Part shown: piece by piece, positions 32,741 to 37,530 of the stretch | How the letters are laid out: every line of letters begins with the position of its first letter | How positions within the stretch are numbered: position 1 is the first letter of the stretch | NCBI GenBank assembly: GCA_040191315.1 | Contig: JAWJLM010000046.1 | Coordinates: 1-37,530 of the forward strand | DNA length: 37,530 nt | Source: Bacillaceae bacterium S4-13-56 | GTDB taxonomy: Bacteria; Bacillota; Bacilli; Bacillales; JAWJLM01 | Direction of reading: 5' to 3' | Notes under the pieces: model-generated | The model's input: the letters and a program-made list of their open reading frames with translations, nothing else | What the model was told of the DNA's origin: nothing | Database searches by the model: none | Translations under genes and position numbers: made by a program

Positions 32741-32975
32741 GACCACATTCCTCCCTATACAAGGGACGAGTGTGGTCATGGTTCCACCCAAATTCCAAAA
32801 ATGCATAAAACAAAGCATTTTGCTTAAAAAGTTAACGGTTTCCCCGATTGTGGATAATAAGTGGATAAACACCGTTCCCCACAATTGCTCCAAGGTGGTA
32901 AATCGTTCCCGTCTCTTACAGGGCTTTCAGCCGGTGACCCTGCTCTCTAATAAGAACCTAAAAAATGATTCATGT
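32741..32975 (-). ncRNA. T-box leader (threonine specifier), now orphaned
   Basis: Minus-strand leader with AGAGAGCAGGGTCACCGG, GCTGAAAGCCCTG, a specifier region with ACC (Thr) before TTGGAGC, and the T-box AATTTGGGTGGAACC (32780-32794). The terminator stem pairs GACCACA (32741-32747) with TGTGGTC (32771-32777). Behind it, where a T-run and the gene start are expected, sequence from the middle of thrS follows. Confidence 0.8.
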
Positions 32976-33127
32976 CCTTTTCACTGCATACGTATTATTT
33001 ATTTTTATGATTTATAAGTGGAAATCAAATTAAAGTCAACAACTCTTACAACAAAACATTTCTTTCACTATCCTAGGATAAATGTTGGAAATACGCTATT
33101 ATGAAAGCAAAGGAAAGGAGGATATTT

Positions 33128-34117
33128 ATGACAACATTTCGCGCACTGATGGTTGATAAAACAGAGGCGGATTTTTCTGTACAGGTAAAAGAGTTGACCA
33201 AAAACGACCTCCCAAATGGAGACGTCTTCATTAAAGTTGCATACTCCAGCATAAATTTTAAAGATGGTTTAGCCAGTGTTCCCAATGGGAAAATCGTAAG
33301 AAGCTATCCATTTATCCCTGGTATTGATTTAGCTGGTACCGTTGTTAGTTCAAAGGATTCTCGATTTAAAGAAGGGGACGAAGTTATTGCCACTAGTTAT
33401 GAAATTGGAGTGTCCCATTTCGGAGGATATAGTGAGTATGCTCAAATTCCTGCTCAATGGGTCGTTCCACTTCCAAAGGGACTCACCCTAAAAGAATCAA
33501 TGATTTACGGTACGGCAGGTTTTACTGCTGCCCTATCCATTCAACGGCTCGAAGAAAATGGAGTAACTCCTGAAAAAGGTGAAATTTTAGTTACGGGTTC
33601 CACTGGTGGAGTGGGAAGTCTTGCTGTAGCTATGTTAGCCCAAAAAGGATATGAAGTTGTTGCAAGCACAGGTAAGGAATCAGAGCATGAATTTTTACAA
33701 AATATTGGGGCAAAAGAAATTATTTCACGTGAGGATGTCTATGATGGAGAAACAAAGCCACTAGACAAACAACTTTGGGCTGGAGCAATTGACCCTGTTG
33801 GAGGGGAACAGTTGGCAGCTATTCTTAGCAAAATCCACTATGGAGGATCTGTTGCAGTATCAGGATTAACAGCAGGTACAAATGTGCCAGCAACGGTTTT
33901 TCCCTTCATCTTAAGAGGAGTGAATTTACTGGGAATTGACTCCGTATACTGCCCAATGGATGTCCGCAGTCCTCTATGGGAAAGATTAGCAAGCGATCTA
34001 AAACCTGAAAAGCTTTTACATATTGTTCAACAGGAAATCACCTTAGATGACCTCCCACAATTTCTTCCTTCGATATTAAAAGGACAAATGCATGGAAGGG
34101 TTTTAGTGAAATTATAA
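33128..34117 (+). CDS. YhdH/YhfP-family NADPH-dependent oxidoreductase (acrylyl-CoA reductase-like)
   Basis: 329 residues of the zinc-independent medium-chain dehydrogenase family. GroES-like N-terminal domain (YSSINFKDGLASVPNG ... YPFIPGIDLAGTVV), nucleotide motif VTGSTGGVGSLAVAML near 155-170, and the late GQMHGRVLVKL. The YhdH/AcuI group reduces acrylyl-CoA or quinone-like substrates with NADPH. The ATG at 33128 behind AAAGGAGG is used; the longer frame has no site. The Crp/Fnr gene follows by 25 bases and may be co-transcribed. Substrate here unknown. Confidence 0.88.
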   Translation: MTTFRALMVDKTEADFSVQVKELTKNDLPNGDVFIKVAYSSINFKDGLASVPNGKIVRSYPFIPGIDLAGTVVSSKDSRFKEGDEVIATSYEIGVSHFGGYSEYAQIPAQWVVPLPKGLTLKESMIYGTAGFTAALSIQRLEENGVTPEKGEILVTGSTGGVGSLAVAMLAQKGYEVVASTGKESEHEFLQNIGAKEIISREDVYDGETKPLDKQLWAGAIDPVGGEQLAAILSKIHYGGSVAVSGLTAGTNVPATVFPFILRGVNLLGIDSVYCPMDVRSPLWERLASDLKPEKLLHIVQQEITLDDLPQFLPSILKGQMHGRVLVKL

Positions 34118-34141
34118 TATCCCGAAGAGGAGGGTCGCCCA

Positions 34142-34828
34142 TTGGAAATCCCAATACAATCTCATCTTCTTTGTGTATCTAAAGTTCCTATATTTAATCA
34201 TCTAACTAATGAGGAATTGCAGGAAATATCTTCTGTCATTCATCATGTCCATTTTAAAAAAGGAGAGGTCATTTATCTTTCAGAGGATGTCCCCGAGCAA
34301 CTGTTTGTTGTTCACAAAGGGAAGGTAAAGCTTTACCGAATGTCTGAATCAGGTAGAGAACAACTACTCCATGTTCTAGAATCCGGAGAATTTATGGGAG
34401 AGACCTCACTTTTTAGTAAAAAGCCTTTAACCCATAATGCAGAGGCACTTGAGGCTACGGATATGTGTTTAATTCACAGAAAAGAATTAGAAACATTTCT
34501 AGTGAAATATCCTTCTATAGCGATGAAAATAATCGAAGCCTACAGTCAGCGCATTGAGCAATTAGAGGAATTGATTGAGCAGATGGGGCTCCAGGACTCA
34601 GAACAGAGAGTAGCATCCATTCTTCTCCACCTAAAACCCACACATTCCTCTACCATTCATTTATCGTTTAGCAAACGTGATCTAGCTTCCCTTATTGGGA
34701 CTACGCAGGAAACATTAAGTAGAAAGTTAGCCTCCTTTCAGCAAAACGGTTGGATAGAGTTAAAGGGCCAAAGAGAAATACGGATTCTAAGTGAAGAACA
34801 TTTACATGATATCGTTTCTAAAAAATAA
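34142..34828 (+). CDS. Crp/Fnr-family transcription regulator
   Basis: 228 residues. The N-terminal cyclic-nucleotide-binding-like beta barrel (about 10-125: FKKGEVIYLSEDVPEQLFVVHKGKVKLYR ... GEFMGETSLFS) precedes a dimerisation helix and a C-terminal HTH (FSKRDLASLIGTTQETLSRKLASFQQNGWIEL). There is no four-Cys Fnr iron-sulfur set at the N-terminus (only Cys11), so it does not sense oxygen like Fnr itself. Starts with TTG behind GGAGGG. The FNR-like site at 34858 lies just behind it, in front of the metal genes, which suggests they are its target. Confidence 0.9.
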   Translation: MEIPIQSHLLCVSKVPIFNHLTNEELQEISSVIHHVHFKKGEVIYLSEDVPEQLFVVHKGKVKLYRMSESGREQLLHVLESGEFMGETSLFSKKPLTHNAEALEATDMCLIHRKELETFLVKYPSIAMKIIEAYSQRIEQLEELIEQMGLQDSEQRVASILLHLKPTHSSTIHLSFSKRDLASLIGTTQETLSRKLASFQQNGWIELKGQREIRILSEEHLHDIVSKK

Positions 34829-34852
34829 CCTTCAAAGGGTTATTTTTTTTTG
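34823..34852 (+). terminator. terminator of the Crp/Fnr gene
   Basis: AATAACC (34824-34830) pairs with GGTTATT (34838-34844), followed by eight T or more. It overlaps the stop region of the regulator gene. Confidence 0.85.
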
Positions 34853-34857
34853 TAAAT

Positions 34858-34899
34858 TTGATATCGGTCAAAGAATTGAGTGACCATCCCTTGTATTCT
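34858..34899 (+). promoter_or_regulatory. Crp/Fnr-type operator and promoter of the metal operon
   Basis: TTGATATCGGTCAA (34858-34871) is one base from the FNR consensus TTGATnnnnATCAA. A -10-like TATTCT lies at 34894-34899. That puts the site about 41 bases before the expected start of transcription, the usual activator position. No good -35 is present, which also fits activation. Confidence 0.6.
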
Positions 34900-34928
34900 T
34901 AAGTTAATAAAAAAAGGAGGAATTATAA

Positions 34929-35141
34929 ATGACTACAAAAACATTACGTCTTGAACCACTCACTTGCCCAAGTTGCATTCATAAGATTGAAAAAGCTGTT
35001 TCTAAGGTAAATGGTGTATCTAATGTGGAGGTAAAGTTTCACTCTAGTAAAGTAAAAGTAACTTTCGATGAACAAAAGACTGATCCAGCATCATTAGCGT
35101 CAACAGTAACTAACCTAGGATATCAAGTATTATCATACTAG
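34929..35141 (+). CDS. HMA-domain metallochaperone (CopZ-like)
   Basis: 70 residues, one ferredoxin-like HMA domain. The metal-binding CxxC is TCPSCIHKIE (Cys13, Cys16). The rest (VNGVSNVEVKFHSSKVKVTFDEQ) fits the CopZ/Atx1 shape. Such proteins carry a metal, often Cu(I), to a P-type ATPase. AAAAAAAGGAGG is eight bases before the ATG. The partner ATPase gene follows, with the stem-loop at 35141-35159 between them. The ATPase has no HMA domain of its own, so this protein may replace it. Confidence 0.9.
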   Translation: MTTKTLRLEPLTCPSCIHKIEKAVSKVNGVSNVEVKFHSSKVKVTFDEQKTDPASLASTVTNLGYQVLSY

Positions 35142-35159
35142 AGATAGGACCTATCTCTC
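35141..35159 (+). other. intercistronic palindrome between chaperone and ATPase genes
   Basis: AGAGATAGG-A-CCTATCTCT is a perfect 9-bp inverted repeat (as RNA, a 7-bp stem with a five-base loop). It lies at the end of the chaperone gene and just before the RBS of the ATPase gene. It has no U-tract, so it is not a terminator. It may stabilise the chaperone message or set the ratio of the two proteins. Confidence 0.65.
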
Positions 35160-35177
35160 TAAAAGGAGAAGAAAAAA

Positions 35178-37076
35178 ATGCACAAAAAACAAAAGGAAAG
35201 ACGCGTGATTTTTTCTGGGATTTTTATTGTTGTAGCTCTTCTATCAAACTATTTAAATGTCAATCCCGTTATTGGTAATAGCTTGATGATTGCCGCTGCA
35301 ATCATTGCAGGATATCCTATAGCAAAAAATGCGATACAGGAGATAAGATATAAAGTATTTGGAATTGACGTCCTTGTAACTGTTGCGGTAATAGGTGCTA
35401 TTTTCATCCAAGAATATTGGGAAGCTGCAGCTGTCACCTTCTTATTTATGCTTGGATCTTATCTGGAATCGAGATCTTTAGAAAAAACAAGATCATCCAT
35501 TCAATCCCTGTTTGATAAAGCCCCTAAAAAAGCAACGGTTTTAAGAAATGGGATGGAGATGGAAGTTGATCCTTCCGAAGTACAGCGTGGAGAGACCGTC
35601 ATTATTAAGCCAGGAGAAAAAATACCTGTTGATGGTTCTGTTTTAAAGGGGAAAGCTTCCGTTAACCAAGCGGCCATCACCGGAGAGTCAATACCTGTCG
35701 AAAAAAACGGGGAAGATCAAGTGTTTAGCGGGACCGTCATTGAAACAGGGTCCCTCCAAGTGAAGGCAGAAAAAGTAGGGGAAGATACAACCTTTAGCAG
35801 GATTTTAGAAATGGTAGAAGAAGCACAAGATTCAAAGGCTCCTACTCAAAAATTTCTAGAAAGATTCTCAAAATACTACACACCAAGTATTCTTATCTTT
35901 GCAATCGTCCTCTACTTGATAACAATGGATATTGAATTAGCTCTAACTCTACTTGTCATATCGTGCCCAGGTGCTCTTGTCATCTCTGCTCCAGTATCCA
36001 TCGTTTCAGGAATTGGTAATGCAGCAAAACAAGGAATCCTCTTTAAAGGGGGCGAATACGTTGAAAAAATGGCAAAGGTTAACGCAATCGTATTCGATAA
36101 AACAGGTACACTAACTATTGGCAAACCAGTAGTTACTAATATAAAGAGCTATGGGATAAATGAACAACAGCTACTCAAACTATCAGCGCGTGCTGAGATG
36201 CACTCTGAACATCACTTGGCAAAAGCGGTTGTAGAGGAAGCAAAAAAGAAAATCAAAGAACCTCTCACATCTGCTGAAGAATTCGAATCGTTAGCAGGCC
36301 ATGGGGTACGTGCCGAGGTGGATGGTGAAGAGATTTTTATAGGAACACGTAGTCTTATGAAAAAACATCAAATTCTTATACCTGAGGAAATGGAAGAATA
36401 CTTGGTCTCCGAGGAAAAGAAAGGACAGACAGCTGTACTTGTTACTAATCACGAGAAAGTTCTTGGAGTTATTTCCATCGCAGACCAAGTTCGTCCTCAC
36501 ACAAAAGATATGATACAAAAAATCAAGAAATCAGGAATTCAAAAAACAATCATGTTAACGGGAGATAACCCAAGGACAGCAGCAACTGTTACAGAAGAAA
36601 CTGGGGTTGATGAATATCGAGCAGACCTACTACCCGAAGATAAAGTAACTGCAATTAAAGAACTACAAGAACAGGGTTACACTGTAGCTATGATTGGAGA
36701 TGGAATAAACGATGCTCCTGCCCTCGCAACTGCTGATGTTGGAGTAGCCATGGGAGCTGCTGGAACAGATGTTGCCATGGAAACAGCGGATTTAGTTCTT
36801 ATGTCTGATCAAATTGAAAAACTTCCTTACAGTATTGGTATAAGCAAAGCCACTATAACTAACATGAAACAAAATATCACGTTTGCTGTTGTTGTGGTTA
36901 TGAGCCTATTAATAGGTGTTCTTACCAAAACGGTCTTCTTAGCATCAGGTATGCTTATCCATGAGGTTAGCGTTTTAATCGTGATCATAAACGCCATCCG
37001 ATTATTAAAATATAGGGTGAAAGAGAAGGAGATTCAGTCATATAGCAAAGTCATAAGGCAACATGTAGAGGAATAA
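35178..37076 (+). CDS. P1B-type heavy-metal ATPase with variant motifs
   Basis: 632 residues. Membrane segments at 11-25, 34-48, 62-78, 83-97 (short loop), about 236-270 (two) and two near 575-615. Actuator motif TGES at 169-171; phosphorylation motif DKTGTLT with Asp307; MLTGDNPRT and GDGINDAPAL late. The membrane metal motif is SCPG (262-265), where CPC or SPC is usual, and the HP locus reads SEHHLAKA (345-346) instead of HP. No N-terminal HMA domain. RBS AAAAGGAGAAG. It should export a transition metal; which one cannot be told from these motifs. It is the second gene of the unit with the HMA chaperone. Confidence 0.88.
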   Translation: MHKKQKERRVIFSGIFIVVALLSNYLNVNPVIGNSLMIAAAIIAGYPIAKNAIQEIRYKVFGIDVLVTVAVIGAIFIQEYWEAAAVTFLFMLGSYLESRSLEKTRSSIQSLFDKAPKKATVLRNGMEMEVDPSEVQRGETVIIKPGEKIPVDGSVLKGKASVNQAAITGESIPVEKNGEDQVFSGTVIETGSLQVKAEKVGEDTTFSRILEMVEEAQDSKAPTQKFLERFSKYYTPSILIFAIVLYLITMDIELALTLLVISCPGALVISAPVSIVSGIGNAAKQGILFKGGEYVEKMAKVNAIVFDKTGTLTIGKPVVTNIKSYGINEQQLLKLSARAEMHSEHHLAKAVVEEAKKKIKEPLTSAEEFESLAGHGVRAEVDGEEIFIGTRSLMKKHQILIPEEMEEYLVSEEKKGQTAVLVTNHEKVLGVISIADQVRPHTKDMIQKIKKSGIQKTIMLTGDNPRTAATVTEETGVDEYRADLLPEDKVTAIKELQEQGYTVAMIGDGINDAPALATADVGVAMGAAGTDVAMETADLVLMSDQIEKLPYSIGISKATITNMKQNITFAVVVVMSLLIGVLTKTVFLASGMLIHEVSVLIVIINAIRLLKYRVKEKEIQSYSKVIRQHVEE

Positions 37077-37135
37077 GGATAGGTCCTTTTATTGAAGTTG
37101 AAAAGCCGGGTACTTTGGAAGGGTGCCTGGTTTTA

Positions 37136-37479
37136 GTGCTAGAGGTTTTTCATTCATTTTATTACTTATGGTTTTGGTGCTAAATGTGGTGGTTGGGTGC
37201 TAATCTTTTAGCTTGAGTGATTATTTGATTCATTGGGTGACAGTTTCAGAAATTTAAGTGCTAAAACCCTTGATTTGCGTGACGGTTTTGGGAGGGATAG
37301 TGCTGTTATATAAGGATGCGTGCTACGATCCTTACTTGAGTGCCGCTGACCCTATTTGGGTGATGAATTAGTTCATTAAGTGATAAGTAAATTCTCTAAA
37401 ATCATTAATTTAATACAACCATTCGGATTTGGGTGCTGAAATTTATGCGTAAGTGCTCTTTTTCATGGTTAAGTATCAG
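37136..37479 (+). repeat. periodic short-motif array C (GTGCTA/GTGA type, 20-21 bp period)
   Basis: Cores GTGCTA or GTGA start at 37136, 37177, 37197, 37217, 37237, 37258, 37279, 37300, 37320, 37340, 37360 and 37380. The eleven from 37177 to 37380 are at 20-21 bp without a break. After a gap, cores resume at 37433, 37453 and 37473. The core is usually preceded by TTGG or TTA. The unit GTGCTAAAACCCTTGATTTGC resembles array A/B units. It begins shortly after the ATPase stop. No open frame. Confidence 0.8.
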
Positions 37480-37493
37480 CTACACTTGAATAT

Positions 37494-37530
37494 AAAAAGG
37501 ATGATTTCTCCATGGAGAAATCATCCTTTT
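37494..37530. terminator. 36-bp perfect palindrome, bidirectional terminator
   Basis: AAAAGGATGATTTCTCC, ATGG-type centre, and the exact complement to 37530, so the whole 36 bp (37495-37530) is a perfect inverted repeat with A-run and T-run ends. It closes the window and probably separates the ATPase unit from a gene on the right. Confidence 0.8.

Overview
The window looks like a chromosomal segment from a low-GC Gram-positive of the Bacillaceae (Bacillus sensu lato). The reasons are strong AGGAGG-type ribosome binding sites, TTG and GTG starts, a T-box leader, a thioredoxin-type ArsC, Fur boxes of the Bacillus type and many Bacillus-like products. The species cannot be told from the sequence.

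Layout. (1) 0.3-9.0 kb, minus strand: two iron-uptake units, each with an excellent Fur-box promoter (about 3.6 and 9.08 kb), bracket a translationally coupled surface-glycan operon (nucleotide-sugar epimerase, flippase-like membrane protein, alkaline-phosphatase-fold enzyme, DPM1-like glycosyltransferase). A GT39-like membrane glycosyltransferase follows the FTR1 permease. (2) 9.3-16.7 kb: housekeeping and small genes (M20 dipeptidase, Tag, GNATs, CDGSH protein), two copies of a structured repeat, a longer dispersed repeat, and decayed genes (frameshifted GNAT, etfB-like stub, SDR stub). (3) 17.0-21.4 kb: an arsenic operon acr3-arsA-arsR-arsC-arsD that ends in a HesB-like gene interrupted by one in-frame TGA at its key cysteine. 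A SECIS-like hairpin follows the TGA, so it is a candidate selenoprotein. (4) 21.6-29.6 kb: an accessory patch with a shortened IS5/IS1182-type element, a two-gene unit with a retropepsin-like protein, a group II intron with RT-HNH maturase beside a terminator, an intact AbrB/Doc toxin-antitoxin pair, a decayed UPF0175/DUF3368 pair and a decayed LysE exporter. (5) 29.6-34.8 kb: orphan response regulator, AAG-type DNA glycosylase, a T-box leader fused by deletion to a threonyl-tRNA synthetase remnant, and a quinone-oxidoreductase-like gene. (6) 34.1-37.1 kb: Crp/Fnr regulator, an FNR-like operator, an HMA metallochaperone and an unusual P1B-type ATPase.

The most unusual signals are the candidate UGA-decoded HesB-like protein and three intergenic arrays (about 14.37-14.69, 31.58-31.80 and 37.13-37.48 kb). 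In these a short core (GAGCATA/GCGCATA, or GTGCTA/GTGA in the third) recurs every 20-22 bp. Two of them share the same order of spacings and diverged spacer sequence. I know of no named family for them. One array is preceded by a five-tract G-quadruplex-like run.

Starts were moved from the longest frame to the best ribosome binding site where the sequence favoured it. All family assignments come from reading motifs, not from database searches.
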